From positions 62,001 through 126,000 of the forward strand of contig JADGJC010000044.1 in assembly GCA_027596075.1 (NCBI GenBank): a DNA stretch of 64,000 bases, in the 5' to 3' direction. Position numbers and translations under genes: made by a program. The number at the start of each line of letters is the position of its first letter. Positions within the stretch are counted from its first letter, which is position 1. The notes under the pieces were generated by a model. The model saw only the letters and a program-made list of their open reading frames with translations. It did not search any database and was not told the DNA's origin. Origin of the DNA: Rhizophlyctis rosea (lineage: Eukaryota > Chytridiomycota > Chytridiomycetes > Rhizophlyctidales > Rhizophlyctidaceae). Shown in pieces: positions 22,192 through 32,492 of this stretch.

Positions 22192-23983
22192 CTACGTCTC
22201 CCCATTCGACCGCGCAATGGCAGGCGCAGTGGACAATAGCCGTAGGATATCCATCGGATCCGCAACCTTCTCCTTCTTTTCCTTCTCATCATATGCCCTC
22301 AGCATGCGCCCGAACAGATCATCACAAAATCGCTGAGTCTTGCGTTCCGATGCCGCAGCACCTCGAAGCACGTGCTCTGTATGGTCTATCTGGAAATCCA
22401 AAAACACGCATTGAGTTATGGCGTTTCGCCGAATGCCGTCCATTAACCACTTACTTCAGTACGGATTGCGTCCACCGTCTCACCCGTCCATGCATCGATT
22501 TCTGTGGTCACAAAGGGATCACAGCGCGCATCGATGGTGCCGGACTGCTCCTCGGTGATGTAACTTTTGAGATTGTCGGGCTCCGCACTGAAATCGAGAG
22601 GTCCACCTGACCGTATGGCGTCCAATTGATTTACCGATTTTGCGTCAAGACTTTGTTGCTCTTTCAACATCGAGTTCCATTTCTGATCCTCTTCTCGCAA
22701 TCTGTGCGCCAAGCAACATTAGTTCAGCAACAAGGTTGTGAAAATAAGTGCCCCATACTCGTACCTTTCAAGTGCCACTTCCAACTCGGCAACTTTCCTG
22801 GCATTTTCTTCGTTCTGTGGGTGAGGCAACTTTTTCGCTGCATCTTCCGGTTCAGAGGCAGGGGTGGGCTGTGATGAGCAATGCCAGATTAGTTCGTCGC
22901 TCCAGACCTTCATATTGTCACAACATACCGGTCTGTGATACCACGACGTGTTGATCTCTTTACGTATCAATCTGTCAATGATTTCTTCCTGCACCTTTCT
23001 GACTGGTACACAGCCAAGATTAAGTTCACTGTTATGCAGTATTTGCGAGAAGGATTGCCAGATCTTACATGCGTTGTCAGCATCATTTGCGTTTTCTCTT
23101 CCAGCAGACCCACTTTCGCCCAATATTCTTTGACCACACCATACAAGCAGCTGGCGCATACGGACGGGGTCAGATTGGTCCACGTCAATGTGTCGGTAAA
23201 AGTCAGCTGGGTCAATAGTCATATGCGGCGGTTCTAAAGCGTCAGCGGTATGTACTCATTAGTGTCCCGCATGAACTGATCAAGATATGATGCAAAAACG
23301 TACGACATAAGCCATTATTGGTTGTTGATACTCGTTTCCCTCGCAACCCCAAGCTCGACCTCCTCCGACCGCCCCCGTTCCGCATGTCTTTGTTCTTCAC
23401 AATCATGGGGGTATCGCTCATTGGAAGGTCTATTATCATATCCACATGATGACTTGCGAGTGTGGGCATGTGACTTCTTCGGGAGGACTAAACGAGGCAA
23501 AATCAGCAATGTTCCAGATTGTTGGAGACATTCAAGTGCATTTTTAAAGGAGAAGAATACTTACGGACACCTTCAGATCCAACGGGCCACTCGGGATTTG
23601 CATCGGTGGCCGTGTATTCGGTTGCTCTGCTTCCCTACTTCCGCTCTTAGAAATCCTCCTCACTACCTTTTTTGGCTTGTCAGGCTTTTTCACACCAGCT
23701 GGTCTGGGACGGTGTACATCCGGCATTTGTGCCGGCTTTGGAATGGTCGAATCAACATCAGCTTGAGTGGGGATAAGCTTGATGGACTCTATCACTTTCT
23801 TTTTGTTCACAGGACGGTGAAGAAAACCACGGTCTGACTCAAACGTGGTTTTCTTTCTGGAAGGACCCTATGCGTCAGGCGTCAAGAGCTCAGCGGCCAT
23901 ATCATTTGTACGTGGATATAACGGGGGGATTTTTCTAGTACCTGTGTATCCATGCTGTTGCCGTCCCTCAAGTTTGGAGGCAT
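22192..23983 (-). CDS. DSN1: Kinetochore MIND-complex subunit DSN1 (Mis13)
   Basis: DSN1 is the Mis12-complex subunit that links inner kinetochore proteins to KNL1 and Ndc80. The gene starts at the ATG at 23983 (MPPNLRDGNSMDTQ) and continues over five or more exons. A basic disordered N-terminus leads into GRRRSSLGLRGKRVSTTN, the conserved basic Ser motif that Aurora B phosphorylates in known DSN1 proteins. The family signature follows across an intron: CQPPHMTIDPADFYRHID and then DPVRMRQLLVWCGQRIL. Downstream are helical segments (NARKVAELEVALERYEYG, REEDQKWNSMLKEQQSLD) and a final helical exon ending FGRMLRAYDEKEKKEKV and the stop at 22192. KNL1, a direct partner in the KMN network, lies 14 kb away in the same window. 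Exon edges in the last third are approximate. Confidence 0.9.
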
Positions 23984-24885
23984 GAACCGCGACCGCTGGT
24001 AAGTGGCAAACTGCTCCCGGTGAGTTCTTTACCCTAAAAGCGATCACAGAGTGTTATGCTGGATGAGCAAGAGAGGCGTCACCCAACAATAACACAGACT
24101 CAAGGAGTGAGTCCGCAACGCGTCAATTTCTTCCTAGGTGATACTTTCGCGAAGTGCGGAGACACGACGTCGCGGAAAGGAAACGATTTGACGTATGAAA
24201 GCGCGTCCGGTTGACAAGTAGGGTGTAGATCAACGGTACGGACGATTGATCCGACCTGTACTGCGCGACGGATAGCAAGTGCAGACCAGTGGCGACAGTC
24301 GAGACCGCTTGGATTGCAGTTGCTATCTGAATTAGATGATTATAAGTCGTGGGTAAGAATGAGGTGTGGGAAAAGTTGTTTCCAGAGTGGTTTGTCGGCC
24401 CTGTCGGACGGACAGACGCGCTGAAGTTTTGCACTTTTGGCCCTTGGGTCACACTTTGCGTGGCAAGCCACAAAAACTGACTGTGTGCATGTGCTGCGGG
24501 TGGCGGTCAAGGCCAGGGTGTTGTTCCCCCCATTTCCCCTCAGAATCCACTCCGGCGACATCGAGATCACCACATAGTAAGCTGCATACACTCCACCGAA
24601 AGGGTAAGTCGCCAATACTTGGGCAAAGTTACTCCTGTCTCGCGGGCCGAACTAGGTGGGCTTGTTTACCATCGTATCTACCGTACCATTCGCATCTGGC
24701 CGGGTTAGTTGCACCCTCCGCTGGTGTCAAAACAAACGTGAAGAGTGCTGCATCGGCAACACATCTGGCATACATTCTGAATAACACGTTGACACAACCT
24801 AATTTCAACGCTCAGCTTTGTGCTAGTCCACGAACCGCAAACACTGCAGTCGCATTTTTCTCTTCGATCGGCGCGATTTACAATA
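23984..24885. other. Divergent intergenic region DSN1 / PHYHD1
   Basis: About 900 bp between outward-facing start codons. Overlapping open frames on both strands (24123-24615 minus, 24366-24902 plus) are rich in Cys/Arg/Ser by chance and show no domain. Only promoter content is inferred. Confidence 0.4.
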
Positions 24886-26119
24886 ATGTCAAATGGTTGT
24901 GAAACCTACTTAAGCGCAGAACAGAAAGAAAAGGTCCTTAACTCCCACTTTCTATTATATTGACGTCAACGACTGACTCCCATCACGTAGTTTGAGAGGG
25001 ATGGATATCTGGCCATTCCCGACTTCTGCTCACGAGAAGACATCACTTCACTATATTCAGTCATTGAGAAACTCCTAAATGACCTCGATTTGTCCGACCA
25101 CCCGAAAACAACCTTCAGTACCGGACAGAAGGTAGTATACTAGCGCTATCAATCCCGCTACAAGCCCCATTGACCAAGAGGAAACAGAAAGCACACATTG
25201 GCGATGATTACTTCCTGACAAGTGGCGATAAGATCCGGTATTTTTTTGAGGAGGACGCCTTTGATGAAGCGGAAAACTTGGTGGTGCATAAGACGAAAGC
25301 CATCAACAAGATCGGGCATGGTGGGTGTACAACGCATGAGCACTTCAGTCTGGGACACGCGCTTGACTACCATGCAACAGGATTACATGAATTAGAACCC
25401 ACTTTTCGAAAGTTTTCAACAAAGCCCGAGTTGAAAGGCATTGCGCGCGACCTTGGCCTACAAAACGCTCATATGTTACAGAGCATGGTCATTTTCAAGC
25501 AACCGCGAATTGGAGGGATCGTCCCATCACACCAGGACTCCACATTCCTATATACAGAACCTATGTCTGCTATCGGTAGGTGACGAGTCAAAGCAGACAT
25601 CGCAACGAAACCGCGATTGAGTTCTCCTCAGGTTTTTGGTTTGCGCTAGAGGACTGCACGCCAGAAAACGGCTGCATGTGGTTCGCACCAGGCACGCACA
25701 AGACACACCCAGTCACTAGACGTTTGATTCGAGACCCTAGCGGCAACGGTACGACAATGATTCAAATTGCTCCTCCTGTTGCCGATCCACCACAGAGTGC
25801 TTTCGAATGTGTGCCAACAAAAGCAGGTTTGTCAATTCCTGAACACAGCAGGATGGACTTAAAATAACCCAACATGCATGCGCAGGAACGCTCGTATTGA
25901 TTCACGGCTCAGTCGTGCACAAGTCAGAGCCGAATCGTTCAGACAAGTCAAGGTGGATTTACACATTCCATATGATTGAAGGCGATGCAGAATATTCAAA
26001 AGACAATTGGTATGGTGATATCGTTTCACGACCTGTACTTTGTTTACCTTGATACTCAACGCAACTGCTGCAGGCTTCAACCTGGTCCAAACGGATTTTT
26101 CCAGCTGTATAACGCTTGA
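24886..26119 (+). CDS. Phytanoyl-CoA dioxygenase-family protein (PHYHD1-like)
   Basis: An Fe(II)/2-oxoglutarate-dependent oxygenase closest to animal PHYHD1. Exon 1 ([16 protein letters not shown]) joins [18 protein letters not shown]. The next exons give [18 protein letters not shown] and [17 protein letters not shown]. The last junction removes a 60-nt in-frame intron, which restores the family spacing. The metal site is intact: His and Asp in [14 protein letters not shown] and the distal His in [14 protein letters not shown]. The 2-oxoglutarate Arg lies in [14 protein letters not shown]. The C-terminal exon ends [14 protein letters not shown]. The human homologue uses 2-oxoglutarate, but its natural substrate is not established, so none is assigned. 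The first intron has a weak donor (GTCCTT). Confidence 0.92.
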
Positions 26120-26811
26120 TAATTGAGGAAGTAGAAGCTGCTGGTCTCAACAAGAAAGCGTATGATTTCAGAAATTACGATCATTGCCTGAGAAAATGCA
26201 TCCAGCAGATTTGACTCTGTTGGAAATGGAAGTGAGTAGATTGCCCAAAGTGAACAGCGATTGAGCAAAATCTGTTTTCAATGAATGTGTGGCTTAGCGA
26301 ACCCGAGTTTCAGGGTCTTTGTCGATGATTGCGCATCCCAAGCCACACAGCCGTGCCACCACTCGGGCCAGACCCACATTCTACACTCTTACTATTGTTC
26401 TCTTGGAGTTCGCACTCCTTCACTAATTGAATGGTGTATGGCTGTGACAGGCTCTATTCATGTAAGACGACCCTCTGACGGATCCAAAGTTATGGCGGTC
26501 TCTGGAGCAATTGAGAGGAAAGGCACGATCATATGGAAGTGCCACCCCAGCATGACTCTCGGACGTCAAGGAGAGTGGAAGGTTGGGGAACCTCAACCTG
26601 TCAATCTAAAGTTGTCACACAGTCCTGTCAAGTTGTAAACCTAGTTGGGTGGTCTAGCTGAGGTGGAAGCACATAACATTCGAAAGCCTCGAGGGACCAT
26701 TGTTCCCACAATTCCTGCTCCCTCCACTTTTTGCAGAACGTCCAGTTGTAGGATAGACACTGTCTTGAAGCATTGTGTGGTGATAGCGCTTGCACGCCGT
26801 TGGCCAACAAC
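26120..26811 (+). other. Intergenic region upstream of 7TM gene
   Basis: The 690-bp gap between two same-strand genes has an ATG-free or short-frame structure. An open frame at 26285-26638 has no recognisable domain and could at most be an upstream exon of the next gene. No gene is called. Confidence 0.4.
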
Positions 26812-29043
26812 ATGGAGGATTCTTCAACAAACTTACCACCGCTATGGGCAGTGGCTTTGGAGTATGGGTTCACTGGTAAGCAGAAGGCCGCTTCATTTGC
26901 TCGAGGAGCATCGGTACTTAACGATGACATCAGTGTTGGGACAAGTAGTGTGCGTCATCAACCTCTACTTCGGTATTCGCATCATCTTTCTACGTCATCA
27001 AGTCGGTGCGCAGTTCAGATGGTTCAACAGTCTCATTTTGCTAGCATTCTTATGCTACTTTGTCAGCTTCATCCCTATGTATGGTATGTTGCACTGCGCA
27101 ATCAGTGACATCCGCGCTCCCTCGTCTTGGAGCGGAATCCACCCTTACCTTTTCAAAACAGTGACCACATTTATACGGGCAAATGATGGAGATGCAGTAC
27201 AGAAGGCAGCGCGAATCTTTGAGCTGGATCGCCTGTTCAATGGGTTCTTCACGACGGGAGCTCTGTTTTACCTGCTGACGATGCAGGGGCGGATTCAGTT
27301 AATTCGAAAGGTCAAGGCCTACAGCGTATATTGGGTAAGTACAATAATGCCAGCTTTTACATTGGTGATTGGCTGATGGCATCCATGCGGTTGACAGGAT
27401 TACTTTTTTGTCATTCTTACAACCTGCCTTTGGTTCATCACCATGTGGTTCTCTGCATTTACATGGGCGGAGCCTCTCATACATACCCTTGCCGGCTGCC
27501 TTTTTGCGATATACGTCACGCTATCCGGCAACACCTTGTCTCTTATCTTCATTCTTACACTTTACAAAGAGAAGGAGCGAGCGGGACGCACCAATCATGC
27601 GGCATTTTATCGTGTTGCGCGCGCTCTGGCAATTATTTGTACGCTTAGTTGGCTATGTGCAATTTTGGGGATCACGGCTCTTCTGGGATTCCGGAATAAT
27701 GACGCCATCAGGCCGCTGATTTTCAGAGTTGCTTATGGTGTTGGGGGGCCCATGGAGTTGAGTGGTGTCTTGGTGAGTGTTTTACTTGCATAGCAGCCTA
27801 ATCGGACTGGTGCACTAACCAATGGTATCTTGCTTCATCCGACCAGCTATTCATTTATGAAGTCAGAAGTCTTGTCCTCTCCCCGTTACCGCAAACTTCA
27901 CCTGCACCTTCGGGCGGGAAGCACCAAAGAATGCCCGGACAAAATCGAGTACAGGATACCTCAACCATAGCAGACGGAGAGGATGAGTATGGGAGAAGGA
28001 AATCGCTGATTGATGCCCAACTCATACGGGCATTGACCAAGAAGTTGCCGGGGATACAGAACGCGCAATCGAGCGACATCTCCATGGTGGATCGGCGGTA
28101 TTCTGCTTCAAATGTGGATGCATCGGAGGAAACGTTGGCGCAACCAAAAACCGAGCCGGCGACACCTACTCAGTCGTTTGCGAGTGTCAGTGTACCACGG
28201 CAGTCACGTACGACGTTTTCTCTGAACATCCGTAACAATGCGCCGCGTGGGTTTGCAACTACGTCCAGTCATTTTTCACCATCCAGCAACCACAGACCAT
28301 CAGTGGCAACTGTGTTGACCGGGTCCAACTCGAGCATTGTGACTCCCTCTGCAAGCATCATACCAACCGCTACACCAAATGCTTCCTTTGCCACCACATC
28401 CACCAGCACAATAGAAAGCACTGCAAGCAGTGTCCGGAGTGCCCCGCAAACACCAAACACCTCATTCATCGGCCCAACCAGTAGCATCCATTCCCATGTC
28501 CCTCAAACTCCAAACCAGTCCTTCATATCCACAACATCAACAAACAGGTCGAGTCTCCAAATAACTCAAACTCCGAATCAGTCCTTCATATCCACAACAT
28601 CAACAAATAGATCGAGTCTGCAAGTATCACAAACTCCAAATCAGTCCTTCATATCCACGACGTCAACGAACAGAACGAGTCTCCAAATACCTCAAACCCC
28701 ATATGCGTCCTTCGCTTCAACCGCTTCGTCCGTCCCACCATACCCAACGCCTCAAACTCCTTATCAGTCATTCGCTACTGCCTCGACAACCAGTGCTGCT
28801 TATGGACCTGGTACACCGTATCAATCCGCAACTGCCAGCATCAACATGCAGCCGCAGACACCTTACAATTCATATGCAAGTGCGGCTTCGTCCGTGCCTA
28901 ATGGCATGCTAAAGAAGTCGGCAATGAAGAAGCCACAGCAGCAGCAGCCGGTGCAGGAGGAGGAAGGGGAGCAGGGAGGGGAAGGTGTGTTGCAGAAGCT
29001 GAAAGGGAAGTTGAGAGTGAAATGGGTTAATATAGTTGTCTGA
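26812..29043 (+). CDS. Seven-helix membrane protein with repetitive cytosolic tail
   Basis: Exon 1 (26812-26875) encodes MEDSSTNLPPLWAVALEYG and joins exon 2 at 26934 in phase; two further introns fall near 27334-27397 and 27773-27845. The first 330 residues hold about seven hydrophobic segments: VLGQVVCVINLYFGIRIIF, ILLAFLCYFVSFIPMYGML, FFTTGALFYLLTM, YFFVILTTCLWFITMWF, LAGCLFAIYVTLSGNTL, ALAIICTLSWLCAILGITAL and PLIFRVAYGVGGPMEL. This is the layout of a G-protein-coupled receptor, but no classical family motif was identified. The long C-terminal tail of about 370 residues is Ser/Thr/Gln/Pro-rich with QTPNQSFISTTSTNRSSLQ repeats, which could be phosphorylated. It ends in a basic stretch (KLKGKLRVKWVNIVV). 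Receptor function is inference; a transporter-like role is possible. Confidence 0.8.
28501..28689 (+). repeat. 63-bp tandem repeat, three copies, in 7TM tail
   Basis: Three head-to-tail units start at 28501, 28564 and 28627. Each encodes 21 residues (QTPNQSFISTTSTN, then RSSLQI or RTSLQI). Nucleotide identity is high and differences are mostly silent. Weaker units flank the array (QTPNTSFIGP before, QTPYASFAST and QTPYQSFATA after). Confidence 0.93.
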
Positions 29044-29537
29044 TGGGGGTGCGATCTATGGGTATAGTCTGTAGGTGAATGTTTTGTTAGAGCCATGATG
29101 GGCGAATGCCATGAAAAGATATCCGTGGCATTTACCTATCAGAGTTACGTGTAGATCTGTAAATAAAAACCCGAATGTAAATACGGCTGTGATCTGTAAT
29201 CTGTAACATGTGTGTCATTCTATATGAAATGGGGAGTCTGACGTGCGATGGTATGCCACTGTTTAACTTGTTGTAGGAATACGGGAATGGAACAGATATA
29301 GTCCGAGCCATGTTCAACAATTGAAAGCAGTGTATGTGTGTGGAGCGTTTGCAGTTTAAACCCACATCTTGAGGATACTTTGGTGGGGTAGGACCCTGAA
29401 GAATGTGGTGACTGCGCAGAGTGGCGCCGCGCTTCGACAGGTTGAGCGCGCTGTGGTCAAGACGTCTTGAACTCTTGGCCTTATCTCGCCCAATCCCTCA
29501 ACCATCTGCTCAAGTTCCACCTTGGCAAACTATCAAT
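29044..29537 (+). other. Intergenic, 7TM gene to SWT1
   Basis: The 494-bp gap between same-strand genes is AT-rich in its first half. It holds no supported feature beyond the implied terminator and promoter. Confidence 0.4.
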
Positions 29538-31290
29538 ATGGAGGTAGACTTAATGGATATTGACAGCGACCTTGTGCAGCAAGAATTGCTTTTCGAGATC
29601 GCTGACTTTAGGAAGGTGACATATGCCTCGTCAGTAATTCCCTCACCGCACACCGTCCCACAATTGTCGTCTGCACCAAAAGCCGAAGTTGTAATTGTAC
29701 TGGACACAAACTACCTCATATCACATCTGCTCTTTCTGCAACGTCTGTTGCAAATCCTTCCCAAGCCGGCAGTTCTACTGCTAGTTCCCTATGTATGTTC
29801 AAGCGTCAAACAAACTATCGCTCGGTAATTCGACTGACTTCTTAACTGCAGATAGTCATAAACGAGTTGGACGCGCTGAAGGTCCGTGGATCCACAGCAA
29901 GTGATCAATATCCAAGGTCTGTTGCTCATAAAGGCTGCCCAACAGGAATACTTCAAAACCTCTTCATCGGCGAGAAGGCGGAACGCCGAGGCTGCCGACC
30001 GAATACGTGACGAACCAGCACTATCCGATTCCGAAACGAAGGCAATCAAATCAAATCTGGCCGACTGTGCACGACAAGCCATTGCATTCCTGCACAAATA
30101 CATGCTTGCGGACAACACGGGAATCAAGGGTCAGACGATTGATCAATATGTTCCGGGAACGGACTATACGCAATTGACGAATGACGATAAGATTTTAGAT
30201 TGTTGCCGGTAAGTACTGCAAGATGTTTATATGCCGAATAGTATGTGTGAACACAGATTTCTAGATATGCGCAGTTATACATGTCAACACGAACATTGCT
30301 ACTTTCCAACGGTATGTACTGAGCAAAATGCATTATTTTATGTGGTTCTCCCTGACCGTATTGTATAGACAAGAACTTGTGCCTAAAGGCGCACATTCAT
30401 GGCATTGTACCAATATCGAGTTTCAAGGGCACACCTGACGAGTTTCTGCATGAAATCCGCAAGAAGTTTGGTCTATCTGGAAACACACTTGCGCATGCAT
30501 CCGTCAGCGCGGTCCCTGATAATCCGCCAGCATGGAGCAGCACATCTCGCCAGACTTTAACGCTGCATAGTGTGTGGGACCACCCCTCACACGGGAATCA
30601 CTCTATCACACCCGCAACACCCATAGCCTCTGCGACTTACGACGATGATATAACCATGGATGAGGTTCAGACGGTATGTTTGAAAATATGATTTACAGTA
30701 TGTGGAATATAGATTGCTCACTCTCGAGATATGATAGAGTTTGAGGAGCCATACGGACGGCATGGAATTTGAATTCGAAGGCGCCAATCCCATTTACCCC
30801 ATTCCAGGTAAGTCATTGCCCTCCTGTCAACACTGGTGACACGCTGCTCAATGTAAGATTAGGTCAACGCCTGCATGATCCCTCAGATCCTTTGGAATCG
30901 TCCTGCACGGGGCTCGTGAACATGCTGGTTGGCTGTATGCCCCCAACATTCGATGCGATTTTCAATGCTCGTTTGGGAAAGGCTGCGCCATCGGTGGACT
31001 CTTGGACGATTCGAGAAATTACAGCCCAATTAGACAGAAATTGGCAGCTTGTCTTCTCGAACATACTTCCCGCGCGCTTTCATACCGATCATTTACCTCT
31101 TCTGAAACGATTGGCGAAAGACTTGGACCGCGGCAAGGAGCGCGGGAGAATGTTGATTACGAAAGGGGAGCTCATCAAACTGTTAGACACAGCAACACTG
31201 CTGGTCGATTGTTGCACCACGGCGGGCTTCCCTAAAGATAGAGAACGAGCATTGAAGCTAATACGTCAGTTCAAAGAACAAATTGGATAA
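29538..31290 (+). CDS. SWT1: PIN-domain RNA endonuclease SWT1
   Basis: SWT1 is a PIN endonuclease that monitors mRNP quality at the nuclear pore in yeast. The ATG at 29538 starts MEVDLMDIDSDLVQQELLF; the upstream frame has no ATG. The acidic PIN residues are present: EVVIVLDTNYLISHLL, VINELDALK, TNDDKILDCCR and LLLSNDKNLCLKAHIHG. The C-terminal exons (CTGLVNMLVGCMPPTFDAIF through RALKLIRQFKEQIG) form a helical HEPN-type domain, as in SWT1 proteins. The N-terminus is shorter than in yeast. Between INELDALK and the next coding segment the frame shifts by one; a 64-nt intron with a weak GTCCGT donor restores it, so this junction is uncertain. Confidence 0.87.
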
Positions 31291-31404
31291 AACATACAGA
31301 CAGATCCAGATGCATAGATAGACAGTTCATTTGCAATATTTGGCTTTACATATGTACAGTACGGATGCGATGTGAGGATGAATGAAGACGATGCTGATCG
31401 ATGC

Positions 31405-32089
31405 TCATCGGTGAATGAACTTCAGGGCGAAGTTGACAGCTACCGCCAAGAAAACTACTGCTACTAGGATCAGAGCGCCGATCATATCTTCGAATTTGAT
31501 ACTCTTCTCTGTAAATTGCGGCATCATGTTAGCCCACGAACCAAACAGCGTTTCGACGAAAGCCGCTAACCTTTTGTCTGCAGTCTGTCCGCACGCTCCC
31601 AAAATCTCAATAATGCGTAGAACATGAAAGACATGGCAATGACCGTGAAGATGACGCCAGCCGTTTGTCCCATCTTATCCCCATAGTTCACCAATCCAAC
31701 TGCTAGGGCACCGAGAATAAGGACGACTGAAATTTGAGAACTTTGGTGAGTGATGTGGCAACCTCACCACCCTCAACAAACTCTCCTCGTGAAGGTGCAG
31801 CAAGACAATGGCACTTACGCTGCATCCAACTCAAGAAAGTGCGTTCGTTGGCAAAGAAACCTTTTGGGTTGGGAGGTGGGCCACCTGCCGCTGCCGCCGC
31901 AGGCTTGGAAGCACCCTTTGGTTCCTTCTCCTTCTCCTCAATGATATCGTCACTGGTCTCTACGGCAGGCCCCTTCCCCTTGTGCCGGCGTCGCTGCTCT
32001 GCCTCTTCGGACTCGTTTTTCGCGACCCAAGTGTTCAAGAACTTCAGCGGACCGGAGCGGGAAAGGACTGGTGTTGGTTCGGCAGACAT
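31405..32089 (-). CDS. VTC1-like vacuolar transporter chaperone subunit (DUF202)
   Basis: VTC1-type proteins form the membrane part of the polyphosphate polymerase of vacuoles and acidocalcisomes. Three exons join in phase. After a charged, Ala-rich N-terminus, longer than in yeast Vtc1, comes the family signature GFFANERTFLSWMQ. Three membrane segments follow: LVLILGALAVGLVNYG, AGVIFTVIAMSFMFYALL and GALILVAVVFLAVAVNFAL. The conserved link DKMGQTAG and the basic RFWERADRLQTK lie between them. There is no SPX or polymerase domain, so this is the small VTC1 type. The second intron begins directly after LQTK; reading through it would stop at once. The gene is convergent with SWT1. Confidence 0.9.
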
Positions 32090-32492
32090 TGTGATAGGGT
32101 GGATTGTTATTTAGGGGTAGATGGTGGGAAATGGAAGAAAGGGAGAGGGAAAAACCAGGACCCTGTGCGGGAACGGGAAAGTATGCGTGGCTTGGACATG
32201 TTCCACATTTGTGTTCCCCAACAGATCGTCAGTTTGGCGCCTTGAGAGGTGCGTGGGCGAGGGATTGGAGGGCACTGCTCAACCACAGCTCTGGAATTTG
32301 AGTGACTTTTGAGTCTCACTGAGTGGCGTGGGTGGCGTTTAGCGCCACACACATGCCGCAGGTGCCGGTTCAACCCAAGGGTTCCCTGCTGCGGAAAGTC
32401 CGACAACATTTCGCTGTTTCCCACGCTACGCTTCGACCTTCGTTCACTGCAATCATTTTACACTGTCAACACTTGGAAAATCAACATAGCCA
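32090..32492. promoter_or_regulatory. Divergent promoter region VTC1-like / MAU2
   Basis: The 403-bp gap lies between two outward-facing ATGs and must hold both promoters. No TATA box is evident. Confidence 0.4.

Noticed and set aside
24366..24902. 178-codon + strand frame between DSN1 and PHYHD1
   Set aside because: No domain, unusual Cys/Ser/Arg composition, and it overlaps the start of the well-supported PHYHD1 exon.
26285..26638. 117-codon + strand frame before the 7TM gene
   Set aside because: No domain and no clear splice link to the following gene; kept only as a possible leader region.
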